IMG/VR virus record: IMGVR_UViG_3300022220_000011
Coordinates: 1-38,587 of that record
DNA length: 38,587 nt
Strand: one strand, 5' to 3'
Source: a virus
Both the position numbers and the translations under genes were made by a program. The notes beneath the pieces are model-generated. The model was not told the origin of the DNA. It saw nothing but the letters and a program-made list of their open reading frames with translations, and did no database searches. Shown piece by piece: positions 15,255 through 22,606 of this stretch; positions within the stretch are counted from its first letter, which is position 1, and every line of letters begins with the position of its first letter.

Positions 15255-17942
15255 ATGACAGTCAAAACACGAACTGAACTGAGCGACGCGGCCGTCGTCA
15301 TCCGCGACGAAGCCGTCGCCGGCGCGAACACGGCCGGCAGAGTCGGCGGATTCTGCAAGGATCTAGTCGACTCGACGGCCCTCTCGAACGAGATCGAAAT
15401 TACCGCGACGGCGGTCGCAACGACGGCGGTCGGTACACTCTCCGGAACGACGACGACGATCGACGGGATCCTCCTGAACGGGGCCGGGACGAGCGTCGCG
15501 CTCCTGACTGCCGAATCGACGCCAGCAAATAACGGCGTTTGGGTGATCCAGTCCGGTCCGTGGACGCGTCCGGCAAACTACGCGGCGGGCTCGAACGCTG
15601 GCGGCAAGCTCGTCACCGTCCAGCAGGGAACCGTTTACGCGGACACGGTCTGGCTTTGCACGGCGGACTACCCGAACGACGTCGTCGACACGGACGGAAC
15701 GACGTGGGAGCGGAAGGGCGTCACCCAGCCGGTTATCGGTGAAAACGACCGGATGGCCTTCGCGCAAGCGCTCGCGATCGTCTATGCGACCGGCGTCAAG
15801 ATCCTAAATCCAACGGGCGCGCAGGATGGGATCTCGCTGACGACGCTAGCCGTCGGGGGAGCGACGACGACGACCGGCGGCGTCCGGCTGGCGAATGACG
15901 TCCACATCCGCGCGGACGGCGCGTCGACCGGTGTCGATCTCATCGGCTGGAACTCGACACTGTCGGCGATTGAGATCGGCAAGGAGAGCCAGGCTTGGTC
16001 GTCGAGTGTCGTGATTCATTCGGGTGGTGTTGGCTTGTCGACGACGAGCAGCACGAGCGCGACCGCGCGCACGCTGCAAATGACCGAGAACAGGATCACC
16101 TTCCAGTCAACCACGCCGCTCACTGCAACGGGTGCGTTGACGAATTGCCAGATCGGAATTGTGACAGCGCCGGCTGGAGAGAATTCGGCGGACCTCGATA
16201 TCTATGCCGGCAACGCTGGATCGGGCTCGGGCGACGCTGGCGGAACGCTGACAATCAAGGGCGGCGTCGAGGATGGCGCCGGGCTGAGCGGTCCGGTCGT
16301 CATTCAGAGCGGATCGACGCAGGTCGGGGAGTTCGCCATCGACGGCAATGGCGAGCATTTGGCGCTGAGTTCTGCCGCGGTCGCTGACGATGGGCATCTC
16401 CGAGGGCCCGAAGGTTTCGCGATCAAGGGACTGAACACCGGCGGCTCGACGACCGTGAACATGGTGGGACTCGCTGGAAACTTCCTCAAGTTCGGGGACG
16501 ACACTGGAATCAGCGGAGCCATTTACGAAATCGCCACTGGAGTGCACGAATTCGAGGTCGGTGGCAGCGACGCGGTCCGAATCGGGGAAACGTTCATCGA
16601 GATCGACCTCGTCGCAACTGCCCCGGTGATTCGACAGGAGGGGATCGCAACTGGAACGATCGACGCTGAGACGCTCACGATTCTCGCGCAGTCGTTGTCT
16701 GGCACGGCCGAAGGCGACGGCGGGGATCTGCTGGTGCAAGCGGGCGACGCGAACACGGACACGGCCACCGATCACGATGGCGGAAACGTCATCGTCCGCG
16801 CCGGAGCGCAAGCGGCGACCGGCGCGAATGGCGCCATCATCATGCAAACGGACGGAGCGACGGCGACGGAGATCGCGCGCTTCGTCCACGACGGCAATCA
16901 TCGGCGACTGCAAGCCCCGAGCGTCTACAGTGAGAACTTCTGGATCGAGGTCATCGGGGAACCCGGCAGCAACGAGCTCGGCTCATATCTCTGGCTCAAG
17001 GCTGGCAAGGGAGGCGTGAACACGGGCGTGAGTGGAGACGGCGGGGACGTCATCATCGAGGGTGGCACCGGCGGAGATGGCAGCACGACGAACGGGGACG
17101 GCGGCGACACTCGGATCCGCGGTGGGCCCGTCGGCACTGGGGGATCCGGCGGAAGCGCCGGGGTGGTCATTCTCGAGACGTCGACCGGAACCGATGTGCT
17201 CCGAACGACGACGGCCGGCGGCGTCATAATCCTCGACGACCTGCAGCTCGACGGCGCTCTGAACCACGACGGTTCGACGGCTGGATTTTTCGGGACGACG
17301 CCAATCTCCCAGCCGACCGCATGGGATGCGATCACGGACAACACTACAGGCACGGCAACACCAACGTGGGCGACGGCGAAGAACGCCGCCGCGGCCGCTG
17401 ATTACGGCGGGATGAAGGTCACCGACAATTCGAGCTCGACGACGATCACTAATCAAAACGACTGGTATCAGTTCACCGAGTTTTCTGCGAACATGCCGGC
17501 CCGAGGCGTCGTTCCGGACAGCACGACGGATCATGATCTGACGATCGCCGTCGCTGGCGATTACGAAATCCACGCAGATTTCAGTTTCTTCGGTGGCAAT
17601 ATCGCAGACTACGAATGGGGGATCTTCGTCGACGGCGTGCTTCTCACAGATTTCAAATCGCGCCGTGACATCGGGACGGCGAACCGCGCCGGGTTCGGAG
17701 CGATTTCGGGGATCGCCACACTCGCGGCCGACGATGAGGTGACGCTCCGGGTTCGCTGCACGTCAACGAGCTCAACGTCCGTGACGGGGGAAGATGTGCG
17801 GCTGTGGGTGCGTCAGGCAGATACCACGCCGGCGGACGCGGATATCTGCGACAACATCCACGCGCAGATTGCGGAGAATGACAACGCGATGAGGACGAAG
17901 TTCGGGAGCACGTCCGGGCTCGGCTTGGTCAATACCGGCTGA
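15255..17942 (+). CDS. Large tail fibre with beta-helix-like repeats and jelly-roll-like tip
   Basis: The product has 895 residues. Residues 1-40 (RTELSDAAVVIRDEAVAGANTAGRVGGF) and 40-155 (TTTTIDGILLNG ... NNGVWVIQSGPWTRPANY ... VYADTVWLCTADYPND) are modules often seen near the base of phage fibres. From about residue 310 to 640, Gly/Asp-rich repeats of the type DGGDLLVQAGD / DGGNVIVRAGAQ / DGGDVIIEGGTGG / DGGDTRIRGGP alternate with plain beta segments, suggesting a trimeric beta-helix shaft. The last about 130 residues (GDYEIHADFSFFGGN, GVLLTDFKSRRD, EVTLRVRCTS) look like a C1q/TNF-type jelly-roll receptor-binding tip. Specificity cannot be inferred. Confidence 0.85.
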   Translation: MTVKTRTELSDAAVVIRDEAVAGANTAGRVGGFCKDLVDSTALSNEIEITATAVATTAVGTLSGTTTTIDGILLNGAGTSVALLTAESTPANNGVWVIQSGPWTRPANYAAGSNAGGKLVTVQQGTVYADTVWLCTADYPNDVVDTDGTTWERKGVTQPVIGENDRMAFAQALAIVYATGVKILNPTGAQDGISLTTLAVGGATTTTGGVRLANDVHIRADGASTGVDLIGWNSTLSAIEIGKESQAWSSSVVIHSGGVGLSTTSSTSATARTLQMTENRITFQSTTPLTATGALTNCQIGIVTAPAGENSADLDIYAGNAGSGSGDAGGTLTIKGGVEDGAGLSGPVVIQSGSTQVGEFAIDGNGEHLALSSAAVADDGHLRGPEGFAIKGLNTGGSTTVNMVGLAGNFLKFGDDTGISGAIYEIATGVHEFEVGGSDAVRIGETFIEIDLVATAPVIRQEGIATGTIDAETLTILAQSLSGTAEGDGGDLLVQAGDANTDTATDHDGGNVIVRAGAQAATGANGAIIMQTDGATATEIARFVHDGNHRRLQAPSVYSENFWIEVIGEPGSNELGSYLWLKAGKGGVNTGVSGDGGDVIIEGGTGGDGSTTNGDGGDTRIRGGPVGTGGSGGSAGVVILETSTGTDVLRTTTAGGVIILDDLQLDGALNHDGSTAGFFGTTPISQPTAWDAITDNTTGTATPTWATAKNAAAAADYGGMKVTDNSSSTTITNQNDWYQFTEFSANMPARGVVPDSTTDHDLTIAVAGDYEIHADFSFFGGNIADYEWGIFVDGVLLTDFKSRRDIGTANRAGFGAISGIATLAADDEVTLRVRCTSTSSTSVTGEDVRLWVRQADTTPADADICDNIHAQIAENDNAMRTKFGSTSGLGLVNTG

Positions 17943-17948
17943 GGCGCG

Positions 17949-18578
17949 ATGGAGTGGCGAAACATTCAGGCGGTCGTGCCGGCAGTCGTTTCGATTCCGG
18001 AGCGGTCGCGGTCGCTCGGTTTGCTGTTGGCGGCGCTCGCGCGCCAGTGTCCGGGATTGACGGTCACCGTCGCGCCACAGTGGCAGACGCGTCCGGGCGT
18101 CGAACCCCGAGCGGCCTTCGAGGCGATCGAGCAGGCGCTCCGTTCCGTGTGGGCTCCCTGGGTTTTCTACTTCGAGGAGGACGTCGAGCTTTCGCAGACC
18201 TTCGGGACGGCTGCCCTCGACGTCCTGAAGAGCGCCGAGCCCGACTGGGCAGGCGTCTCGTTCTTCTCCAGGGGCCGTGGTGACCGGCGCCGAATGGCGG
18301 ACGGCGAGCGGATCGTCGTGTCCATGCCGTTCGTGTATGCGCAATGCGTCGCGGTCCGGCGGGAGGTCGCCGAGTACTGGCGCGGGAGGATCCTCGATTG
18401 GTGGGACGCCGCTCCGCGCGGGAAACAGAAAGCGCCGGATATGGCGCTGAGCGACTGCTGCGAGGAGCTCGGCAGGAACATCGTGACGAGCCTCCCGAGC
18501 CTCGTGCAGCATCGCCGGATCCCGTCGGCCTTCGGCCATGATACCGAAGGCGTCTATGCTCTCACCTTCCCCGGATGA
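17949..18578 (+). CDS. Glycosyltransferase-like protein (GT-A type)
   Basis: The product has 209 residues. The N-terminal VVPAVVSIPERSRSLGLLLAALARQCPGLTVTVAPQ looks like a GT-A nucleotide-sugar fold. APWVFYFEEDVELSQTF holds an EEDV segment in the DXD-like position, and the C-terminal CEELGRNIVTSLPSLVQHRRIPSAFGH matches the 'P-SLVQH...S..G' ending seen in several phage and bacterial glycosyltransferases. It lies 6 nt after the fibre stop. It could glycosylate virion proteins or host surface sugars; donor and acceptor are unknown. Family confidence is moderate. Confidence 0.7.
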   Translation: MEWRNIQAVVPAVVSIPERSRSLGLLLAALARQCPGLTVTVAPQWQTRPGVEPRAAFEAIEQALRSVWAPWVFYFEEDVELSQTFGTAALDVLKSAEPDWAGVSFFSRGRGDRRRMADGERIVVSMPFVYAQCVAVRREVAEYWRGRILDWWDAAPRGKQKAPDMALSDCCEELGRNIVTSLPSLVQHRRIPSAFGHDTEGVYALTFPG

Positions 18579-18600
18579 CGCGAGGCTCCGAGCCGGAATT

Positions 18601-18628
18601 TTGCAGCCAATCACCGAACGCGTATGAT
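18601..18628 (+). promoter_or_regulatory. Sigma70-like promoter candidate
   Basis: TTGCAG (18601-18606) and TATGAT (18623-18628) are separated by 16 nt, in the 157-nt gap after the glycosyltransferase gene. Both boxes keep key consensus bases, and the region is locally less G/C-rich than its surroundings. It would start a transcript at about 18635 covering the lysis-candidate genes. The host sigma factor is unknown, so consensus matching is only indicative. Confidence 0.5.
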
Positions 18629-18633
18629 CGCCG

Positions 18634-18695
18634 GGCCCCTCGCGGGCCAACAGGCTCGAGCGGATCGTAGACGTGAGACCGGTGGACCCCCACCG
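18634..18695 (+). promoter_or_regulatory. Two small hairpins in the presumed 5' leader
   Basis: GGCCC/GGGCC (18634-18638 with 18644-18648) and CGGTGG/CCACCG (18680-18685 with 18690-18695) form short stems between the promoter candidate and the start at 18736. No U-tract follows the first, so termination is unlikely to be strong. A role in leader stability or translation control is possible but unproven. Confidence 0.35.
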
Positions 18696-18735
18696 CTCAG
18701 AGTGTCGCGGACGCCCCGGCCGGAGGAATCAGACC

Positions 18736-19188
18736 ATGCGCAAAATGTCCAAAGACGAAGCGAAACGAAACATCCGGCAACTCATGCTCGTGCAGTTCCC
18801 TCCCCCCGTCTCCGGAGACGCGGAGCTCCCGACCGGCGGATCGGTGGATCAGGAATGGGGAGGGATCCAGCTCCTGATCTATTGCAAGCGGACACAGCCG
18901 CAATTTACGTCAGACCGAGAAGGGCTCGACGCGTGCACCCGCATCAATATCGCAGTCGACGGCAAGAAGAACGACGATCCGATCTATCTCGAATGGCAGG
19001 ATCTCTGGCGGTTGCTATCTGCGCTCGACAAACCGCGCAACGGATATCCAATCCATCCGCCGGAGCGATGCATCCCGTTTATCGAAGCGCTCGAGGATGC
19101 GGAGGAATACGTTCAGACCCCACCGGACGAGGCAAAGGCAGAGGCGAAAGTCGAGCCGAAGGAGTTGCCGCCGGCCGAGGCGAGATGA
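18736..19188 (+). CDS. Protein of unknown function, first gene after the promoter
   Basis: The product has 150 residues. ATG 18736 is preferred over an upstream in-frame codon at 18673 because GGAGGA (18722-18727) lies 8 nt before it. The sequence has a basic N-terminus (MRKMSKDEAKRNIRQLM), a mixed core (GGIQLLIYCKRTQPQFTS, INIAVDGKKNDDPIYLEWQDLWRLLSAL), and an Ala/Glu/Lys-rich C-terminal tail. No family is recognised. It precedes the membrane/lipoprotein genes, so a lysis-linked or structural role are both possible. Confidence 0.75.
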   Translation: MRKMSKDEAKRNIRQLMLVQFPPPVSGDAELPTGGSVDQEWGGIQLLIYCKRTQPQFTSDREGLDACTRINIAVDGKKNDDPIYLEWQDLWRLLSALDKPRNGYPIHPPERCIPFIEALEDAEEYVQTPPDEAKAEAKVEPKELPPAEAR

Positions 19189-19205
19189 CGAATTGAGGGA
19201 AACCG

Positions 19206-19994
19206 ATGACCGTCCCCGAATTTGTGACCGGCGTCCTGAATGCCGGATGGAACTGGCTCGAGCTCCAGCATTCGGCGCTCCCCTGGATCCTGATCCCCGT
19301 GCTGGCCTGGCTCGTCAACTGGGCGATCCGGACGTGGGTCCCGGGTCTCTGGGAATGGCTGACCGACCGGATCGGCCCCCGTCGGGCCGGCCTGTTTCGC
19401 AAGCTCGTCCAGGCCGCGCCGTCGGTCGCAACGGGAGCGGTCATCGTAGCTCTGGCCAAAGGGGAACCCTACGGCGACATCGTCCAGGGGGCACTCGTTG
19501 CCCTCGGGGCTCCGCTCTGGCACGAGGTCCTGAAATGGGCGACGAGCAAGCTCCCGGGACCGACCTACCGCGGCGGCTCCTTCCCAGCTGCCGGCGGCGC
19601 TCCGCCCAAATCCAGGAAACCGGGCGGCCCCGGCTCTGTCGTCCTCGTCCTGCTCTGTGCCCTGGCACTGACGGGTTGCGCGTCGACGCTGACGGAAGCG
19701 CGGTCTGAGAGGCTCTCAGCGGCTCCCAGCGGGAAGCCCGCCGGGCCGGCGCTGGCGGCCCCGGAGCGCTGCGAGAGTCTCGACGACCGGCGGACCCTTT
19801 GGGGAGCCGTGGCCAAGGGCTCGGCCTTCCTCGCTGGCGGCAATGGGCTCGGAGCGGTGACGGCCCCGGAGGATCCTCCGGAGCTCCGGACCGGACTGGG
19901 CATCGCCGGCGCGGCCTTCGGCGCTCTCGCGGCCGGCGCCATGTGGCTCGAACAGGCGTCTGACGCTGCCTGGGTGCGAGAATGCGAGCGCTAG
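19206..19994 (+). CDS. Membrane protein: holin-like half fused to a lipoprotein-like half
   Basis: The product has 262 residues. Residues 24-40 (ALPWILIPVLAWLVNWA) form a strong membrane helix, followed by a basic amphipathic stretch and a second weakly hydrophobic segment (about 73-103). Residues 136-158 then read like a lipoprotein signal placed inside the protein: basic KSRK, a hydrophobic SVVLVLLCALAL run, and lipobox L-T-G-C with Cys158. A third hydrophobic segment lies at 231-248. I found no in-frame ATG, GTG or TTG just before the internal signal, so the halves are one chain. Holin or spanin-type function is inferred from topology and position beside another lipoprotein gene. Confidence 0.7.
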   Translation: MTVPEFVTGVLNAGWNWLELQHSALPWILIPVLAWLVNWAIRTWVPGLWEWLTDRIGPRRAGLFRKLVQAAPSVATGAVIVALAKGEPYGDIVQGALVALGAPLWHEVLKWATSKLPGPTYRGGSFPAAGGAPPKSRKPGGPGSVVLVLLCALALTGCASTLTEARSERLSAAPSGKPAGPALAAPERCESLDDRRTLWGAVAKGSAFLAGGNGLGAVTAPEDPPELRTGLGIAGAAFGALAAGAMWLEQASDAAWVRECER

Positions 19995-20320
19995 GCCTCG
20001 TCCTCGTCGCCCTGCTCGCGGCCTGTACCTGGCGCGATGGGAGCGGCCCGCTGCCTCCTGGACCCGTCCCCGAGCCTGATCCGGCGCCAGTCCCCTCCGA
20101 CCCCTGCGACGAGGCAGAGGCGACGCTCTGCCGGCTGGAGTGCACGACCGAGACCGGTGCGAGTCTCTGCGAGGGGCCGACCGGCGTCCGCTTCGGGCCG
20201 CGATGTCGAAGCGACCGGGCCAAGGGGATCGGATGGGACGCGGACTGCCTGGCCGGAATCACGGATTGCAGCCAAGTCGACGCCGCCGCGTCCGGTGAGC
20301 TCTGCGAGGATGGACCATGA
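19982..20320 (+). CDS. Small Pro/Cys-rich lipoprotein (outer-membrane spanin candidate)
   Basis: The product has 112 residues. The N-terminus MRALGLVLVALLAAC is a short lipoprotein signal with LAAC lipobox (Cys15). Residues 21-40 are Pro-rich (GPLPPGPVPEPDPAPVP), as in Rz1-type spanins, followed by about eight Cys residues that could form disulphides in the periplasm. It overlaps the preceding membrane gene by 13 nt in another frame. Together these suggest an Rz1-like outer-membrane lysis protein, but the Cys-rich tail is not typical of Rz1, so a surface or exclusion lipoprotein is an alternative. Confidence 0.65.
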   Translation: MRALGLVLVALLAACTWRDGSGPLPPGPVPEPDPAPVPSDPCDEAEATLCRLECTTETGASLCEGPTGVRFGPRCRSDRAKGIGWDADCLAGITDCSQVDAAASGELCEDGP

Positions 20321-21042
20321 AGCTCGGCAAGCTACCGAAGGTCGACGACGCCCGAAATCTCCGGATGGCGAACTATCTCGACGGCCGGCGGCTCTCGAAG
20401 CTCCCGCTCTCGAAATCGTGGTCGCCAGCCGTTCACCGGTGGGCCCTCTTCGAGAACGATTCGATCGGCTGCTGCACTTGCGCCAGCGCCGCGCACGCCA
20501 TCCAGAGCTGGACCGCGAACGACGGCGACGAGGTCATCGTTCCGGACGCCGCCGTCCTCGAAGCGTACTCGGCGATCAGTGGATACGATCCGGAGAACCC
20601 GGAAACCGACCGCGGAGCCAGTATTCACCGCGCTCTGAAGCATTTCCGAACGGTGGGGATAGGCGGCCGGCGGATCCTGGGGTTCGCGGAAATCGACCCG
20701 CGCGACGGCGCGACTCTCATGCGATGCATCCATCTGTTCGGAGGCGTCCTGCTCGGAGTAGCGCTTCCGAGGAGCGCGCAAGGGCAGGCGCTCTGGCAGG
20801 ACACGACGGACCGGCCCTGGAGTTGGGGCGGTCACGCCGTCTGGGTTCCCGGATATGACCCGTATATCCGGGAGGTACCGACCTGGGGACGCCTGCTCCG
20901 GATGACGCCGGAGTTCCTGGAGCGGTACTGCGACGAGGCCTATGCCCTCGTGTCCCACGACTGGACGGGTCCCGACCGTACGGCTCCCAACGGATTCGAG
21001 CTCGACGCGCTCGTCCGTGATTTGGCGCTCGTCGCGAGCTAG
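20317..21042 (+). CDS. Papain-like (C1-type fold) cysteine peptidase candidate
   Basis: The product has 241 residues. The region around ENDSIGCCTCASAAHAIQSW (46-65) lines up with the papain 'QGxCGxCW' helix, with Asn47 at the oxyanion Gln place and Cys53 or Cys55 as nucleophile. WGGHAVWVPGYD (170-181) matches the catalytic His strand (His173), and TWGRLLRMTPEFLERYCDEAYALVS resembles the C-terminal papain strands. The Asn of the catalytic triad is not clear. Papain-like proteins of this 'ND..G.C' type recur in phages without known substrate. The ribosome-binding site is GAGGA; the gene overlaps the lipoprotein gene by 4 nt. Confidence 0.65.
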   Translation: MKLGKLPKVDDARNLRMANYLDGRRLSKLPLSKSWSPAVHRWALFENDSIGCCTCASAAHAIQSWTANDGDEVIVPDAAVLEAYSAISGYDPENPETDRGASIHRALKHFRTVGIGGRRILGFAEIDPRDGATLMRCIHLFGGVLLGVALPRSAQGQALWQDTTDRPWSWGGHAVWVPGYDPYIREVPTWGRLLRMTPEFLERYCDEAYALVSHDWTGPDRTAPNGFELDALVRDLALVAS

Positions 21043-21248
21043 GCGGCTCGCGTCGCTCGGGGATCCTCGACGAGGAGCATCCCGACCCAGTCGCGGGGCA
21101 ATCCGAGCCGGCGGGCTCCCTCGTCCCGGGCCCGATGCTGATAGGCGACGACGCGGATCCCCCGAGCAATGCGCTCCTGTAGCGTCCGGCAATCAACCGG
21201 AAACACGAGCCAAGCGGTAGGGGCGAATAGGTGAGCCACGGCGTTCAC
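21039..21248 (-). CDS. Small leftward gene, unknown, probably leaderless
   Basis: The product has 69 residues from GTG 21248. Its stop shares CTAG (21039-21042) with the stop of the rightward papain-like gene, giving a precise tail-to-tail junction. Codon third positions are G/C-rich, and the protein is plausible: TAWLVFPVDCRTLQERIARGIRVVAYQHRARDEGARRLGLPRDWVGMLLVEDP. A good promoter ends just before the start codon. No family is recognised. It is the only leftward gene I support between 0 and 29.7 kb, so it may be a regulator or accessory (moron-type) gene. Confidence 0.5.
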   Translation of the reverse strand: MNAVAHLFAPTAWLVFPVDCRTLQERIARGIRVVAYQHRARDEGARRLGLPRDWVGMLLVEDPRATRAA

Positions 21249-21255
21249 GAGAAAC

Positions 21256-21285
21256 AGTGTAGCAGGCTGAATGGCCGAAGTGCAA
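21256..21285 (-). promoter_or_regulatory. Sigma70-like promoter for the small leftward gene
   Basis: On the minus strand TTGCAC (plus 21280-21285) and TACACT (plus 21256-21261) are separated by 18 nt. The -10 box ends 7 nt before the GTG at 21248, so the transcript would begin at or next to the start codon and have no leader. No Shine-Dalgarno sequence is needed or seen. Support comes from the spacing and from the gene it serves. Confidence 0.5.
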
Positions 21286-21332
21286 ACGGCAGGCCGGCCC
21301 GGGTGAATCCGCGCCGTAAATGAGGTTTTCTG

Positions 21333-21878
21333 ATGACCGATTCCATCGTCCGCGTTCTCCAGCAGCCAGCCGGTGACCGTGACATAGACAATTCAACGGT
21401 CGCGAACACGGCCGGCGCCGGTGGCTTGGCGTATCGCCAGCGGGCCGAGCTGCTGGGCGCGCGCCGGGACCTCGTCGCTCATCTCGCCTCGAGTGCACTC
21501 CCCGGCGCTGGCGCATTCACCGCGCAGGCATTCACGGCCGTCGAGGAGGGGATCACCGTCGTCTCGTTCGTCGTCACCTACACGCGCGGAGCCGCCGGCG
21601 GTTATCCGGTGTTCCGGCCGCAATGGACGGAGGGGAGCAAAACGATCAGCCCAACGGTCGTGAACCGGACGCCGATCTCGTCGAACGGCTACGCCCGGCG
21701 CCGGCTCTACCTCGACGAGCTACAGGGCATCGCCCCGAGCGACGCCAATCCACTGAGCATGGACGTCTCCTACGAGATACCGCGGACGGCGACGGGGATC
21801 CGGTTGCTCGCCGCGGAAGCCGGAGCGACCGGCAGTCCTGGCACAATCGAGATCGGAGTCGCGGAGGGATCGTCCTGA
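21333..21878 (+). CDS. Structural-type protein of unknown function, start of the second appendage cassette
   Basis: The product has 181 residues, started at ATG after GAGG (21322-21325). The N-terminal half is helical (AYRQRAELLGARRDLVAHLASS). The rest is beta-rich with VVSFVVTYTRG, FRPQWTEGSKTISPTVV, ARRRLYLDEL and ATGIRLLAAEAGATGSPGTIEIGV, a pattern seen in virion beta-sandwich proteins. It is coupled to the next gene by TGATG. No named family is recognised; a decoration or fibre-base role fits its neighbours. Confidence 0.7.
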   Translation: MTDSIVRVLQQPAGDRDIDNSTVANTAGAGGLAYRQRAELLGARRDLVAHLASSALPGAGAFTAQAFTAVEEGITVVSFVVTYTRGAAGGYPVFRPQWTEGSKTISPTVVNRTPISSNGYARRRLYLDELQGIAPSDANPLSMDVSYEIPRTATGIRLLAAEAGATGSPGTIEIGVAEGSS

Positions 21879-22273
21879 TGATCCTCTCACCCGAAATCGA
21901 ATTCGACTCCGGCGGCTCGGTCTCGCTCCCGGGTGAATACGCGGTCCCGGTTGGAGTCGCGGTCGGGGATCTGGTGTACGTTTCCGGAGCGGATGCGATG
22001 GACCAAGCGGACAACGCGTCGGAGGCGACGGCACCGGTCAAAGGGATTGTCACGGACAAGCCGACGACGACGACCGCCACGGTTACCTATTTCGGACGCG
22101 TCGAGGGATTCGCCGGCTTCGTTCCCGGGGAGCTCCTGTTCCTCGGAACGACCGGCGGGATCGTCAACTCCGCCGGGATACCGTCCGCCGTCGGTTCGTA
22201 CCTGCAGAAGGTCGGAGTGGCTGCGGATACAGATGCAATCCTGTTCGACCCAGAACCGGGAGTGATTCTCTGA
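21878..22273 (+). CDS. Small beta-barrel protein, domain shared with the 548-aa fibre
   Basis: The product has 131 residues from ATG 21878 (TGATG overlap); an upstream in-frame ATG at 21623 lies inside the previous gene. The sequence GVAVGDLVYVSGADAMDQADN, PVKGIVTDKP, FAGFVPGELLFLGTTGG, VGSYLQKVGVAADTDAILFDP and the ending GVIL follow the same order as the last about 110 residues of the fibre encoded at 22607-24253. Domains like this occur at fibre tips and in head-fibre or decoration proteins. Function is probably structural. Confidence 0.7.
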   Translation: MILSPEIEFDSGGSVSLPGEYAVPVGVAVGDLVYVSGADAMDQADNASEATAPVKGIVTDKPTTTTATVTYFGRVEGFAGFVPGELLFLGTTGGIVNSAGIPSAVGSYLQKVGVAADTDAILFDPEPGVIL

Positions 22274-22593
22274 TGGCACGCAAGAAATACCGAGTCAGCA
22301 CGAAGGCCGCTCCGTTCGTCCGCGGCGGGGAATTCAAGTTCACCGTCGGGTACGACAAGAACTATGGCGTGGGTCCGTTCGATTTGATCGTGCGGGATCT
22401 CCCAATCGTCACCGTCCCACAGCGGGGAGTAGTGACGACGACCAACGCATTCACCCAGGGCGCGCTCGAGACGATGATCGTGCCGCAACGTACCGAACGC
22501 AACGGCCAGAAGTGGCCGAGCGGCCTGCTCTTCGAAGACATCACAGGCGGGCCTCAGCCCGTCGACGTCGATCTCGACTCAATTCTAACCTGA
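22273..22593 (+). CDS. Small protein of unknown function in the appendage cassette
   Basis: The product has 106 residues, with ATG overlapping the previous stop (TGATG). A basic start (MARKKYRVSTKAA) is followed by strands GEFKFTVGYD, FDLIVRDLPIVTVPQRGVVTT, and LETMIVPQR. The C-terminus is acidic. Its tight coupling to virion-like genes suggests a structural or assembly role. I recognise no family. Confidence 0.7.
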   Translation: MARKKYRVSTKAAPFVRGGEFKFTVGYDKNYGVGPFDLIVRDLPIVTVPQRGVVTTTNAFTQGALETMIVPQRTERNGQKWPSGLLFEDITGGPQPVDVDLDSILT

Positions 22594-22606
22594 GGAAGCA
22601 CCAGCC

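Noticed and set aside
16650-17180. Collagen-like protein segment in the large fibre
   Set aside because: Gly is frequent but not in G-x-y periodicity; the spacing fits beta-helix-type DGG repeats.
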